DNA of 28,653 nucleotides from JBCDGH01 sp038751365 (GCA_038751365.1 JBCDGH010000015.1:1-28653), one strand, 5' to 3'. Positions 15,791 to 24,009 are shown, counted from the first letter of the stretch. A program made the numbers and translations. Notes: generated by a model not told the origin, from the letters alone.

Positions 15791-16825
15791 TTGAGCACAT
15801 TACTTAGTTTTTGTGCCGTGTATTTATGTAAAAAAATAGCCCTTAAGTATAGCATACTAGACTATCCTAATGTACGCCCGGATAAACGACAGCGTACTCC
15901 GATACCATTTTTGGGAGGGCTAGGCTTTATAATTACTAGCAGCTCGCTGATGTCATTTTTATGGTTAACCAACAAATTTAATCTTTTTGATAGCGCGTCT
16001 TTACTTAATCAAAATCTTATTTTTCCTTTTAGATTATATTGGATAATTATAGCTATTGGCATTTTGACTGTTGGAGGTATACTTGATGATAAATATACAC
16101 TCTCTAGCAAACAGCTTAGTGGTTATATCATATTTGCAGTACTCATAGCTGTGTTTGCAGGTAATCTAAAGATCGAAGCTTTTTCTTACCCATTTAACGT
16201 ATTCTTGCCAACTTTTGGCTTTTTACCCCAAGCACTAGCTTTTTTTTGGATATTAGCCTGCACAGCAGCCACCAAATTTTTGGACGGTCATGATGGTCTT
16301 GCAGCTACCGTTAGCATTATTGGATTGTTTAGTATAGCCTCTGTCAGTTTATTTTCAAACGTCTTTCAACCACTTATATTTTTGTTTGCTTTAATTTGGA
16401 TAAGCGGAATAAGTTCTTTTCTTTTCTTTAATTTTCCTGAAGCAAACTTATACCTCGGAGAGAGCGGAGCCGAAGTCATAGGCTTCATAATTGGAGTGTT
16501 ATCGATCCTATCAGGAGCAAAAGTAGCCACCGCAGGCACTGTTATAGGCTGGTTTATAGTTGATTTCATTTTAGTAATTCTAACTCGATACAAACAAAAA
16601 AAACCTTTATTCAAAGCTGATAGAAACCATTGGCACCACAGACTGGTAGATCTCGGTCTAAATAAAATTCAAGTTCTAATAGCTACTACAGTTCTAATGC
16701 TGGTAACTGCGCATTTAGGATTGATACTTCCAACTCAGTTTAAACCATTAATACTCTTAGGACAACCTATTGTCTTAGCGTTACTCTTAGTGCATGTTTG
16801 GAGAGTCAACAAAAATACAAAATAA
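15791..16825 (+). CDS. Polyprenyl-phosphate sugar-1-phosphate transferase (WecA/MraY/TagO family)
   Basis: This integral membrane enzyme moves a sugar-1-phosphate, usually GlcNAc-1-P, from a UDP-sugar to undecaprenyl phosphate to begin cell-surface glycan synthesis. About 9-10 helices are visible. Family motifs: RPDKRQRTPIPFLGGLGF near the start, GGILDDKYTLSSKQ with the Mg-binding DD, TKFLDGHDGLAA for the 'DG.DGLA' motif, and DRNHWHHRLVDLG for the His-rich loop that separates the WecA branch from MraY. The start is a problem: the first possible start codon is TTG at 15791, which leaves only a short first helix. The frame stays open upstream to 15719 and encodes a good extension of that helix (LALYTIVIIILS) but has no ATG, GTG or TTG. 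A rare start codon (ATA or ATT) is possible. Confidence 0.88.
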   Translation: MSTLLSFCAVYLCKKIALKYSILDYPNVRPDKRQRTPIPFLGGLGFIITSSSLMSFLWLTNKFNLFDSASLLNQNLIFPFRLYWIIIAIGILTVGGILDDKYTLSSKQLSGYIIFAVLIAVFAGNLKIEAFSYPFNVFLPTFGFLPQALAFFWILACTAATKFLDGHDGLAATVSIIGLFSIASVSLFSNVFQPLIFLFALIWISGISSFLFFNFPEANLYLGESGAEVIGFIIGVLSILSGAKVATAGTVIGWFIVDFILVILTRYKQKKPLFKADRNHWHHRLVDLGLNKIQVLIATTVLMLVTAHLGLILPTQFKPLILLGQPIVLALLLVHVWRVNKNTK

Positions 16826-16850
16826 CACGCAATGAGTGTTCAAAAGAATT

Positions 16851-17609
16851 CTAAGCACTATTACTAGATGCAGGTCTAGTTTCGTTCAAGATCCGCTCAA
16901 AATTCTCCCAGCTAATATTTTTATGGTTGAGTTTTTCAATATTATTCTTGATGATTTCAGCAGGAGGCAAAACTTCTTCAAATTCAGAGGTTGCTTTGTC
17001 TTCAGCAATATTTCCACTAAGGGTTGGAGGAGTGAATGTGTTTATCGAGCTAGTTGAGTGGTGATCTTGTGTAGTTTCAGAATCAGCTTCTGAGGCAGGT
17101 TTTTCTTGAATCAACTTCTCCTCTTCTAACTGGTTGCTAGATGCTAATGCAGGAGGTAAATCAGATACTGCTCCGAGACTAAACAACTCGGAATTGATAG
17201 GTTTAGGTTCAGTCAAAGGTTTATCTAACCCTGTAGGTGGCATATCAGAAACACTGGTCAGATCTGGAAAATTGAAAGCAGTGTAATTCTCAGATGTAGT
17301 AGATACTGACTGATTAGATGGATTGGTTGAATTAAGTTCAGTTAGATTGGGAGCTTGAGTATTGAAATGGGAAACCGGAATATCATTAGCAATCTGAGTA
17401 GGTAAACCAAAACCAGACTCTGGCGTACTAATTGAGCCTTTACTCTCTGCTATTAAATTATTATTACTAGCTGGTTTCTGCTTTAAGTTACTTAATCTAA
17501 CTAAATTCTTGCTCTGCTTAGATTCAACTCGTTCATGTTCTGCGAGTACAGCAAAGCTTGCAGTATAAGAATTAGCCGGATTAAATTTGCTTCTTTCTTC
17601 CTCTAACAT
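16851..17609 (-). CDS. Disordered Pro/Ser/Glu-rich hypothetical protein
   Basis: A 252-residue protein with no recognisable domain, membrane segment or signal peptide. It is rich in Ser, Thr, Pro, Asn and Glu and is probably mostly disordered. A short motif recurs: SVSDMPPTGLDKP (about residue 118), AVSDLPPALASS (about 148) and EEVLPPAEI (about 207), which may be a linear binding motif. The last 40 residues (IIKNNIEKLNHKNISWENFERIL) look like one ordered amphipathic helix. It has a strong promoter with a leader of roughly 30-35 nt. It is convergent with the glycosyl-phosphate transferase and divergent from the small membrane protein. A scaffold role is possible but unproven. Confidence 0.65.
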   Translation of the reverse strand: MLEEERSKFNPANSYTASFAVLAEHERVESKQSKNLVRLSNLKQKPASNNNLIAESKGSISTPESGFGLPTQIANDIPVSHFNTQAPNLTELNSTNPSNQSVSTTSENYTAFNFPDLTSVSDMPPTGLDKPLTEPKPINSELFSLGAVSDLPPALASSNQLEEEKLIQEKPASEADSETTQDHHSTSSINTFTPPTLSGNIAEDKATSEFEEVLPPAEIIKNNIEKLNHKNISWENFERILNETRPASSNSA

Positions 17610-17647
17610 TGTCTTCAGTCATTAAATAATAGGTCGATTACGATTAA

Positions 17648-17676
17648 ATACTACCATAAAAAAACCTCTTTGTCAA
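17648..17676 (-). promoter_or_regulatory. Promoter of the disordered-protein gene
   Basis: Minus-strand TTGACA (17671-17676), a 17-nt spacer and TAGTAT (17648-17653) form a good sigma-70-type promoter. The ATG is at 17609, so this gene has a true leader of roughly 30 nt, without a visible Shine-Dalgarno sequence. Confidence 0.65.
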
Positions 17677-17817
17677 AAGATTTTTCTGGACTAAAGCAGC
17701 TATTTTACAAAGCTGTAGCTACTTAACTGGTATAAATAATAACCATTGACTAAACCGAGTATATGAAACAAAATTCAACTCATAAGTCAAGATTCATGTT
17801 GTTTCTTAGATAATGTT

Positions 17818-18018
17818 ATGACAGACTTCAACGTAGAAATTCTCATAAAAAAATTCTTACCTGAGTACGGAACTCAAGGGATTCTGGCGTCAATGCAACA
17901 AATATATGTTATATTTTTAGTCAGCGTCCCCCTATCGCTGCTATTATACGTTATGTTTTCTAAATACAGACATTATATACTTGTTGATCTAGGGCATCAC
18001 AAGTGGTTAATTAAATAG
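17818..18018 (+). CDS. Small single-pass membrane protein
   Basis: A 66-residue frame with an N-terminal amphipathic segment (MTDFNVEILIKKFLPEYG), one convincing membrane helix (about residues 27-48, IYVIFLVSVPLSLLLYVMF) and a basic tail (SKYRHY, then HHKWLIK), suggesting the C-terminus is in the cytoplasm. I know no family for it. It overlaps the last 8 bases of the convergent holB-like gene. No convincing promoter was found, but the composition looks protein-like and the frame fills an otherwise empty gap. Confidence 0.45.
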   Translation: MTDFNVEILIKKFLPEYGTQGILASMQQIYVIFLVSVPLSLLLYVMFSKYRHYILVDLGHHKWLIK

Positions 18019-18733
18019 ATTGCAGCCAAGCAAAAGAGAATTTTTTTTGTACATTGTCTCTATTAAGTTTTTGAGCTGTCATCACCTTGTAAAGATAATT
18101 AGCTAAATCTAGGCTAGGCTTGACCAGATAGTACTGTTCTAGATAAGAACACAATTGCCAGTACCAAAAATCTAACTCTACTCTTTCTACCTTAGATAAG
18201 TCAGGTAAACCCACCTTCTGATTCCTGAGCAAACTTTTACAAAATTCACCAGTGGCTGGTAATTTCTTCTTCACTTTTTGAACCATCTCTTGGTCTAATG
18301 TAGTCAGAATAAAATGCCTTGGTAAATTGTAAATCCTTGATCTAGAAGCGATGGTGGGTAATATCTCACTTTTACTTTTTACATATAATACTATAAAAAG
18401 ATTTTTCGGAGGTTCTTCTAAAAGCCTAAGCATACCTTCTTGAAGTGGAATTGAGTAATTACTGAGATTGCCCATAAACAATATAGTTGGCTGACTATAG
18501 GTCACGTAATAGCTTAAGATTAAATCCTTAAAATTTTCCTTGCCTTTTATGTCTACCTCTATAATTTGACGATTTGCTTTACCAACTTCCCAGATCTGTT
18601 TTAAGACCTCGGATTGATAATCATCAGGTATTCGTAAGATTGGATTAGAGGCTATAAAATTAGCTGCAATAATATTACTTAGAGCTACCTCATCTACAAA
18701 TGTTTGCGTAAGAATTATTTGAGATTGAATCAT
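18011..18733 (-). CDS. DNA polymerase III delta'-like clamp-loader subunit
   Basis: A 240-residue protein related to HolB/DnaX-type clamp-loader ATPases. The clearest part is LQEGMLRLLEEPPKNLFIVLYV, then LPTIASRSRIYNLP (about 98-138), which matches the conserved 'ALLK.LEEPP' and 'TI.SRC' (sensor 1/SRC) region of delta'. The N-terminal third would carry the P-loop in gamma/tau and the relic of it in delta', but no Gly-Lys-Ser/Thr motif is seen, and the protein is about 90 residues shorter than typical delta'. It is therefore probably a non-ATPase clamp-loader subunit. A TTGACA lies at 18769-18774 without a good -10. Confidence 0.72.
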   Translation of the reverse strand: MIQSQIILTQTFVDEVALSNIIAANFIASNPILRIPDDYQSEVLKQIWEVGKANRQIIEVDIKGKENFKDLILSYYVTYSQPTILFMGNLSNYSIPLQEGMLRLLEEPPKNLFIVLYVKSKSEILPTIASRSRIYNLPRHFILTTLDQEMVQKVKKKLPATGEFCKSLLRNQKVGLPDLSKVERVELDFWYWQLCSYLEQYYLVKPSLDLANYLYKVMTAQKLNRDNVQKKFSFAWLQSI

Positions 18734-18837
18734 GATACATTACTAAAACGACCCTGAATATACTTTTGTGTCAAACCACCTATCCTTGACAAACTACTTA
18801 ATAAGAGTGAATTATAAGCCTAATAGAGAGTACTCAA

Positions 18838-18923
18838 GCCGGGGTGGTGGAATGGTAGACACGAAGGACTTAAAATCCTTTATCAGCAATGATGTGAGGG
18901 TTCGAATCCCTCCCTCGGCACCA
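18838..18923 (+). tRNA. tRNA-Leu (anticodon TAA)
   Basis: An 86-nt tRNA with a 7-bp acceptor stem (GCCGGGG with CCTCGGC, one G-T pair), discriminator A at 18920 and encoded CCA at 18921-18923. The anticodon stem AAGGA/TCCTT encloses the loop CTTAAAA, giving anticodon TAA at 18871-18873. A long variable arm, as expected for Leu, precedes the T arm with GGTTCGAATCC. The structure is complete. Confidence 0.97.
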
Positions 18924-18940
18924 AAATAATATCGCTATTA

Positions 18941-18966
18941 GTCGGTTTAAAAGCCGGTATTTTTAT
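18941..18966 (+). terminator. Intrinsic terminator after tRNA-Leu
   Basis: A short hairpin (GTCGGTT pairing with AGCCGGT, with G-T pairs and a 4-nt loop) is followed by a T-rich run, ATTTTTATT. It begins 17 nt after the CCA end. Confidence 0.65.
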
Positions 18967-19048
18967 TGCCAAAATAAGGTATTATTTAGACCCTAAGCAA
19001 TACCTCCAAACTTACTCGCTCATAAAGCATACCATTAATTAAACTAAC

Positions 19049-19077
19049 TTGACACTTAGATTCTCTTGCTACATTAT
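19049..19077 (+). promoter_or_regulatory. Promoter of the 19099-ruvA unit
   Basis: TTGACA (19049-19054), a 17-nt spacer and CATTAT (19072-19077). The ATG at 19099 then has a leader of about 14 nt. Confidence 0.65.
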
Positions 19078-19098
19078 GTGCTATGAAGATTATAAGTT

Positions 19099-19926
19099 AT
19101 GCTTATATTTATAAGTTTAGTATTTGTCCTAATATTTACGACGATAGCCATATTAAGTCTGAATTATGCTATTTACACCTGGGAAAATAAAAAGGTTAGT
19201 AATCTTGCTAACCAAATCAAACCAGCAAAAACCAACTTATCGTCAGGAGGATCGTTTGCAAAAAACTTTTCTAGCTTAGACCTTGGAAGCTCTATGAATA
19301 AGAGCAAAGCCATTCAAGCAGCTAGTAATATTTATGGTAGAGCTATGGTTTCCATAACTAACCAAGATTACCCAGGCTGGTTAAACAAATTTTTGGAAGA
19401 GCTTAAGCTATTTCGTAAAAATGCTTGGAAGTCGACTGTTAGATTGTTCAACTATTTACTTAACCTAACAAAGCCAGTACATGCACCTGAAGTAGAAGTC
19501 CAACCTACTGAAAAAAGTGGAGAAAAGATTGTCCAAACAAACAAAATCCAGGAGTCAGATAGCCAAGATCAAGAAAGTGTTAAAGTAGATAAAGAAGCTG
19601 CAAAAGATAGCGAAGAAAAAGTAAAAGACATATCTTATAAACCTCCTAAATCTAAGCAAACTGATGATCTAGCTACTATTAGTATTGCCGGCAAAAAATC
19701 CAATACTGGTGACAACCTTTCAGTTTTTGAGAAACTAGAAAACAGAATCATATACAAGCTTAAGAGCTCTGGCTTTGAGCAATATGATATTTGGTTAGAG
19801 CTTGGTAGTTTATACGAAAAATATGGAGAAAAAGATAAAGCATCCCAAGTTTATGCAGTGGTCATGAAGCATAGCGAAGGTAAAGAAAAAGATCTTGCAA
19901 GAGACAAGCTAATAGGCTTGAGCTAA
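19099..19926 (+). CDS. Single-pass membrane protein with TPR-like C-terminus
   Basis: A 275-residue protein with an N-terminal membrane helix (about 1-25), a moderately ordered segment (about 65-135), a long charged Lys/Glu/Ser-rich linker (about 140-205) and a C-terminal helical pair (YDIWLELGSLYEKYGEKDKASQVYAVVMKH, about 230-260) that looks like a tetratricopeptide repeat. TPR units bind other proteins, so an anchoring or scaffold role for the cytoplasmic part is plausible. The partner is unknown. It is 19 nt upstream of ruvA in the same direction and probably cotranscribed with it. Confidence 0.7.
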   Translation: MLIFISLVFVLIFTTIAILSLNYAIYTWENKKVSNLANQIKPAKTNLSSGGSFAKNFSSLDLGSSMNKSKAIQAASNIYGRAMVSITNQDYPGWLNKFLEELKLFRKNAWKSTVRLFNYLLNLTKPVHAPEVEVQPTEKSGEKIVQTNKIQESDSQDQESVKVDKEAAKDSEEKVKDISYKPPKSKQTDDLATISIAGKKSNTGDNLSVFEKLENRIIYKLKSSGFEQYDIWLELGSLYEKYGEKDKASQVYAVVMKHSEGKEKDLARDKLIGLS

Positions 19927-19945
19927 AAATACTTTAATTAATACT

Positions 19946-20533
19946 ATGATTGCATATTTAAGTGGTCGTGTCGTCGGCAACCTTGAAAACCAGATTATTC
20001 TAAAAATACCTATTGGTGTCGGCTACTTATTAAACATACCAACTCAGAAAGTATACATGATAAACGAGAATTTAGAATTTTTTGTATGGGAAGTAGTCAG
20101 AGAAAATAAAATAGAACTATATGCTTTTGAAGACTTGGAAGATAGGAAATGGGCTGAAAAGCTGACTAAGGTTGACGGGGTTGGACCAAAAGCCGCAGCT
20201 ACAATTATTTTTAGCTTGGGTAACCAAAAACTAATGGAAGCTATATATAACGCCGAAACTCAAATAATCTCAGATGTTAAGGGTATTGGTATAAAAACTT
20301 CAAAAAAAATTGTATTAGAATTAAAAGGTTCAGCTACCGACATAAACAGCTTACAGCAAACTTCTACTAATAGCCAAGTATCTATAGACTATACTGACAC
20401 ACTAAGTAACTTAGGGTACAAACGAGGCGAGATAGTCTCAACAATCACTAAGCTAAAAAAATCTGGTGACTGGATGGATGACAACCTAGTAGAGACTGTA
20501 AAAAAAGGTTTAGAGCTGTTAGGTAAAAAATAG
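19946..20533 (+). CDS. ruvA: Holliday junction branch-migration protein RuvA
   Basis: RuvA binds four-way DNA junctions as a tetramer and loads the RuvB helicase. The 195-residue length and domain order are normal: an N-terminal OB-like domain starting MIAYLSGRVVG, two helix-hairpin-helix motifs (LTKVDGVGPKAAATII and ISDVKGIGIKTSKKIVLELKG), a variable linker (about 130-145), and the RuvB-binding domain III (DTLSNLGYKRGEIVSTITKL). ruvB and ruvC are not nearby. There is no Shine-Dalgarno sequence before the ATG. Confidence 0.95.
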   Translation: MIAYLSGRVVGNLENQIILKIPIGVGYLLNIPTQKVYMINENLEFFVWEVVRENKIELYAFEDLEDRKWAEKLTKVDGVGPKAAATIIFSLGNQKLMEAIYNAETQIISDVKGIGIKTSKKIVLELKGSATDINSLQQTSTNSQVSIDYTDTLSNLGYKRGEIVSTITKLKKSGDWMDDNLVETVKKGLELLGKK

Positions 20534-20578
20534 TGTTTTGGGTCTAGTAATTTTAGAGAAGTCTAGATATTTCCTAAC

Positions 20579-21205
20579 TTACAGATTTACCCAAAAATAT
20601 GGTGCTTGGCGAGATCTGACGGCAATTGGTAAATCAGCATTATCTAAAGTAAATATGTTTTCATCTGCTGAATCAACTGGTCTTAATTCTATCCTCTGAA
20701 TAGATCTAGAGGGGTCTTGAGTATTATAAAAATTTTTATTAATAGTAGTAGAAAACCTACCGCTTCTAAGCCCTGATTTGTTGGGAGCGTCAAATGATAA
20801 AGTACCAATATTTTCGTAAATAAAATCTGTACCATCAGAGTTTCTCATCGCCATTAATATGTTTAACCCCTTTGGGATAGGTTTTTGCAATGTATTGTCA
20901 GAACTTACTACTACACTAGGGACATTTTGCAGACTAAAAAGTAGCTGAGTTTGACCGTTAGCATCTTGAATAAACAGAAGTTCGCCAAAATTCTGTGGAG
21001 TACCACTTTTATTTACTCCTACCGCACCAAATACCGACCTTCTTTCAATTTGAGTTAAGTAATTCAGTTTAGCTCCGTTACTAGCTGTTACTTCAACGGT
21101 ATCTTCACCAGAGTTATATTTTTCTCGCATACCAAATAAATACCCCAAATATAACAAACTTACTGACAAAACGATAACAATTATAATTCTATATACTTTC
21201 TGCAT
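20579..21205 (-). CDS. Membrane-anchored extracytoplasmic hypothetical protein
   Basis: A 208-residue protein with an N-terminal helix (about 5-26, IIIVIVLSVSLLYLGYLFG) and no lipobox or obvious signal-peptidase site, so it is probably a type II anchored protein with a domain of about 175 residues outside. The rest looks beta-rich (FGELLFIQDANGQTQLLFSLQNVP, and SIQRIELRPVDSADENIFTLDN) and contains no cysteine. I do not recognise the family. It starts 15 nt after the stop of the flavodoxin-fold gene on the same strand and may be cotranscribed with it. Confidence 0.65.
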   Translation of the reverse strand: MQKVYRIIIVIVLSVSLLYLGYLFGMREKYNSGEDTVEVTASNGAKLNYLTQIERRSVFGAVGVNKSGTPQNFGELLFIQDANGQTQLLFSLQNVPSVVVSSDNTLQKPIPKGLNILMAMRNSDGTDFIYENIGTLSFDAPNKSGLRSGRFSTTINKNFYNTQDPSRSIQRIELRPVDSADENIFTLDNADLPIAVRSRQAPYFWVNL

Positions 21206-21220
21206 ACCAACTATGAATGT

Positions 21221-21835
21221 TTAAAAAAAATCTAAAAAACTTTGAGTTGTTGTTAGCTTTGCTGCAATATCTTTCATCTTTTGATTCCATTTATCTAAAA
21301 CTTGGTTAGACGCTGAACGGTAATTACCAAGTAAGTACAAATTACTTTGACTTACACCACAATAATCTAAAAAAATTTTTTTCCAGAAATTAGAGAAAAT
21401 ATTACCGTATATATAATTTACTTGCCAGTTAGGTTTTTCACAAGTAGCTACTACTATAACCTGTTTAGTATCCAAAAGACCTTGGGGTAAGCCGTTATAA
21501 TTCTTGTAAGCAAAACCAGAAACAAACACTTTATCTATAAATCCCTTTAAGATAGCTGGAGGACTTAACCATACGGTTTGGTAGAAAAAAACTATAACCT
21601 GAGCTTTTTTAATTCTTATTTGATACTCAATTATTTTTGTGTCTCTTCTGTCAGACTCTCTTATGGGATCAAACTCTATATCTTTATATAGATCGATTAA
21701 ATCTACTTCGCTGTCATAGGATTGTACTGACTCGGAGAAAGTTTTGCACAGGTCATTTATCAAGTTATTTCTTTGATCGGTTTCAATAAATTGGTTGGCA
21801 AGAACCACCAAAACGCGGCTAATTTTTTCAGCCAT
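21221..21835 (-). CDS. Flavodoxin-fold NAD(P)H oxidoreductase (KefF/MdaB/NQO-like)
   Basis: A 204-residue protein of the Flavodoxin_2 family of FMN/FAD-dependent quinone reductases. The first strand RVLVVLANQF is followed by the phosphate-binding loop region. The diagnostic part is VVFFYQTVWLSPPAILKGFIDKVFVSGFAYKNYNGLPQGLL (about 78-118), matching the family pattern 'P.yW...PA.LKg..DrV...GfAy', then a VIVVATCEKP strand. It probably reduces quinones or similar electrophiles using NAD(P)H. Its leaderless-type promoter fixes the ATG at 21835. Confidence 0.87.
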   Translation of the reverse strand: MAEKISRVLVVLANQFIETDQRNNLINDLCKTFSESVQSYDSEVDLIDLYKDIEFDPIRESDRRDTKIIEYQIRIKKAQVIVFFYQTVWLSPPAILKGFIDKVFVSGFAYKNYNGLPQGLLDTKQVIVVATCEKPNWQVNYIYGNIFSNFWKKIFLDYCGVSQSNLYLLGNYRSASNQVLDKWNQKMKDIAAKLTTTQSFLDFF

Positions 21836-21842
21836 TTAGCCA

Positions 21843-21871
21843 AAAATGTAGTCATTAAATTCTTTTGTCAA
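21843..21871 (-). promoter_or_regulatory. Promoter of the flavodoxin-fold gene, leaderless
   Basis: Minus-strand TTGACA (21866-21871), a 17-nt spacer and CATTTT (21843-21848), ending 7 nt before the ATG at 21835. The same CATTTT -10 with a 17-nt spacer is found before infC. Confidence 0.6.
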
Positions 21872-21882
21872 CTTTATATTCT

Positions 21883-21937
21883 CCCTATGTTAACTCAGAC
21901 AAATATTCATCTAAACTAGACTTGTAGATAAACTATT
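21883..21937 (+). repeat. Dispersed intergenic repeat, copy C
   Basis: Matches the copy at 27223-27276 in 44 of 54 positions without gaps. The central inverted repeat TCTA-AAC-TAGA and the flanking ACAA/TTGT pair are kept although the bases differ from the other copy. It lies between iPGM and the promoter of the flavodoxin-fold gene. Confidence 0.8.
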
Positions 21938-21992
21938 ATTGTGAAAATTAGGAGTGTAAACCGGCATACTACTCGTTCATTAACTCGCCAAG

Positions 21993-23876
21993 TTAGAGAC
22001 ACAAAAGAAATACACCAGCGTACCATAACTCTAACTGCGGCATAGGGATCTGCTCAGACTCTAGCCATTTTTTCTGATCAGTAAGATTTAAACCATTGTC
22101 TTTATTAAGTACCTTCTCAACCTTTTCTAAATCTATATCTAGACCTAATTCTTTGGCTGATTTATGAACATTCTGAATTACTTGAAAGCGGCTAAAGTTT
22201 GGGTCAATAATTACAAAAGGAACCGGGTTTGGGTTATGCTCAGTATCTATTAAATGTTTATCATGATCAACATATTCTCCTACTTTTTCTACATTTCCAT
22301 GATCAGCAGTAAGTAACATTTTATGATTTCCGCGATCTATCTCTGTCACTAAACGTCCTAGTTGTTTATCCAAAACCTCCATAGATTCTATACTAGCATT
22401 GATATCACCAGTATGCCCTACCATGTCTGGATTAGCGTAATTTACTATAACATAATCATATTTACCTAAGCAATTATCTACTATATAGTCAGTAATCTCA
22501 ATAGCTTTCATTGCAGGTTTTTCAGCATGGCTATTGACTTTATTAGAGTCAATTATTACCCAATCTTCACCTTCAGCCCTTTTGTCCTGCCCACCGTTCA
22601 AGAAAAAAGTTACATGATTATACTTCTCAGTTTCTGCTATATGTAATTGAGTTTTATGCATATTACTAATAGCTTGGCTCAAAGTATTTTGAACTGGTTT
22701 ATTTTTAAATACTGGATAATAACCACCATAATTAAATTCAGGTTCTGAAAAATCAAAGTCTGAAGCATACTCTTGTTCTATACCATAATCATTGTTAGAT
22801 AATATAAATAAATTTAAATCAAAATAATTATTTAGATCGCATAACATTTTAGTAAGTTGTTTCATTCTATCAGTTCTAAAATTCAATAACCAAACAGTGT
22901 CTTTAGCTTCAACAAAATTGAAAACTGTTGGGGGTAAGTATTCGTCAAAAATATCATTAATGTAGTATAATTTCCTGCTATGATATTCAATCGTACTTGA
23001 AATATCCTCAAAACTTGTTGATAGCTTTTCTGACAAACTATCCATATTTTCTTCTCTAGATTCTTTTAGTAAATCTGTTTTAAGAATACTAGCTCTTAAA
23101 TCAATATTTTCGCTAATTAGCTTTTTAAAATTACCTAGTGATTTTTCATTATATTTTGATAAGAAGTTCGTGTAAAAAGCTCTATTTTCAACGTCATTAT
23201 TATATAAATGTTTTGGTAAGGCAAACATTAGCCCAAACATTGTTCTTTCCCAGTTTTGATCTCTATCCATGACATAAAATCTACCTCCTACACTACCTAG
23301 AAATATCCGATCTTTATAATTCTCAAGCCTTGATGCAAATTTGCTTGTAAAATACTTCCATGTGTCTAAAAGACTTTGTCTATCGGAATCTCTACCATCA
23401 CTGATAATATGTAAGATTATTTTTTCTGCACCAGCTTTACCAGCAGCATCAACTGCCCCAATCCAATGCCTCAAGTCTGAGTGAATTGTCCCAGTTGAAA
23501 ACAGACCAACTAAATGAACCACTTTATTTCTGGAGGTATTTTTCCAATTTCGCTTCAGAACATCTTTAGGGTCAAAAATTTGTTCTGGATTAGCCTTTAC
23601 AGTTAAGTCATAACTAGTAGCTGCAGAATTAGTCACCTGAAAGCTTAGCTGAGGAACAAGTTGCAAACCTCCAATATTCATATGACCAACTTCACTATTA
23701 CCAACCAAACCTTTCTCTTGACCCACTTTCTCACCATCAGCACTCAGGGTAGTCCACCAATTATGTTGCAACATTTTTCTGAAGTTAGGCATTTTAGCTA
23801 GGGCTACCGCATTATTTTCAGTTTTAGGAGCAAGACCAAACCCATCTAAGATACATAACAGTCTAGTTTGTAGCAT
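21993..23876 (-). CDS. gpmI: 2,3-bisphosphoglycerate-independent phosphoglycerate mutase (extended)
   Basis: This enzyme interconverts 3- and 2-phosphoglycerate in glycolysis using two metal ions and a phosphoserine intermediate. Motifs: CILDGFG with metal ligand Asp11, LVGNSEVGHMN with the catalytic Ser61, ISDGRDSDR, LNFRTDRMKQL, YANPDMVGHTGD, LLTADHGN, and TEHNPNPVPF. All expected metal-binding positions are visible. At 627 residues it is about 110 longer than typical. Much of the excess is a helical Lys/Glu/Ser-rich insertion at about residues 230-300, inside the phosphotransferase domain, before the DEYLPP segment. The final residues GVFLLCL are hydrophobic and unusual. It is a single-gene unit with an excellent leaderless promoter. 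Confidence 0.93.
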   Translation of the reverse strand: MLQTRLLCILDGFGLAPKTENNAVALAKMPNFRKMLQHNWWTTLSADGEKVGQEKGLVGNSEVGHMNIGGLQLVPQLSFQVTNSAATSYDLTVKANPEQIFDPKDVLKRNWKNTSRNKVVHLVGLFSTGTIHSDLRHWIGAVDAAGKAGAEKIILHIISDGRDSDRQSLLDTWKYFTSKFASRLENYKDRIFLGSVGGRFYVMDRDQNWERTMFGLMFALPKHLYNNDVENRAFYTNFLSKYNEKSLGNFKKLISENIDLRASILKTDLLKESREENMDSLSEKLSTSFEDISSTIEYHSRKLYYINDIFDEYLPPTVFNFVEAKDTVWLLNFRTDRMKQLTKMLCDLNNYFDLNLFILSNNDYGIEQEYASDFDFSEPEFNYGGYYPVFKNKPVQNTLSQAISNMHKTQLHIAETEKYNHVTFFLNGGQDKRAEGEDWVIIDSNKVNSHAEKPAMKAIEITDYIVDNCLGKYDYVIVNYANPDMVGHTGDINASIESMEVLDKQLGRLVTEIDRGNHKMLLTADHGNVEKVGEYVDHDKHLIDTEHNPNPVPFVIIDPNFSRFQVIQNVHKSAKELGLDIDLEKVEKVLNKDNGLNLTDQKKWLESEQIPMPQLELWYAGVFLLCL

Positions 23877-23884
23877 ACACTCTA

Positions 23885-23913
23885 ATAATACACCTCTTAG
23901 AAGTCATTGTCAA
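23885..23913 (-). promoter_or_regulatory. gpmI promoter, leaderless
   Basis: Minus-strand TTGACA (23908-23913), a 17-nt spacer and TATTAT (23885-23890), ending 8 nt before the ATG at 23876. It is the clearest leaderless arrangement in the window. Confidence 0.8.
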
Positions 23914-24009
23914 AATATTTTTGGTAGCAAGTGACTAGTTTAGATAAAATTTTATCTCTTTTTAAATTTGTCACACCTTAGTACTATATCAGTAGAGCTA
24001 CAACAAAAT

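Larger units (their letters stand above)
18734..19098. other. 365-base gap carrying tRNA-Leu and promoters
   Basis: The gap holds two facing-away -35 boxes, TGTCAA (18769-18774) and TTGACA (18786-18791), the tRNA gene, its terminator and the promoter of the 19099 gene. The -10 for the tRNA is unclear; ATTATAAG at 18811-18818 is about 20 nt from the -35. Nothing else is evident. Confidence 0.6.

Noticed and set aside
17693..17722. CAGCT/AGCTG inverted repeat near 17697-17716
   Set aside because: The stem is only 5 bp with a 9-nt loop and no T-run; it is not convincing as a terminator or operator.
19083..19190. Short out-of-frame ORF (35 codons) starting 5 nt after the -10 of the 19099 gene
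   Set aside because: It overlaps the membrane protein gene in another frame and has no protein-like features. A leader peptide cannot be excluded but is not supported.
20534..20578. TCTAG...CTAGA pair between the convergent ruvA and 20579 genes
   Set aside because: The stem is 5 bp and the loop is over 10 nt with no T-run, so it is too weak to call a terminator.
23926..23962. Possible fourth, inverted copy of the intergenic repeat
   Set aside because: Only a short core (CTAGTTTAGAT-like) matches and the flanks do not align, so it is within what AT-rich sequence gives by chance.
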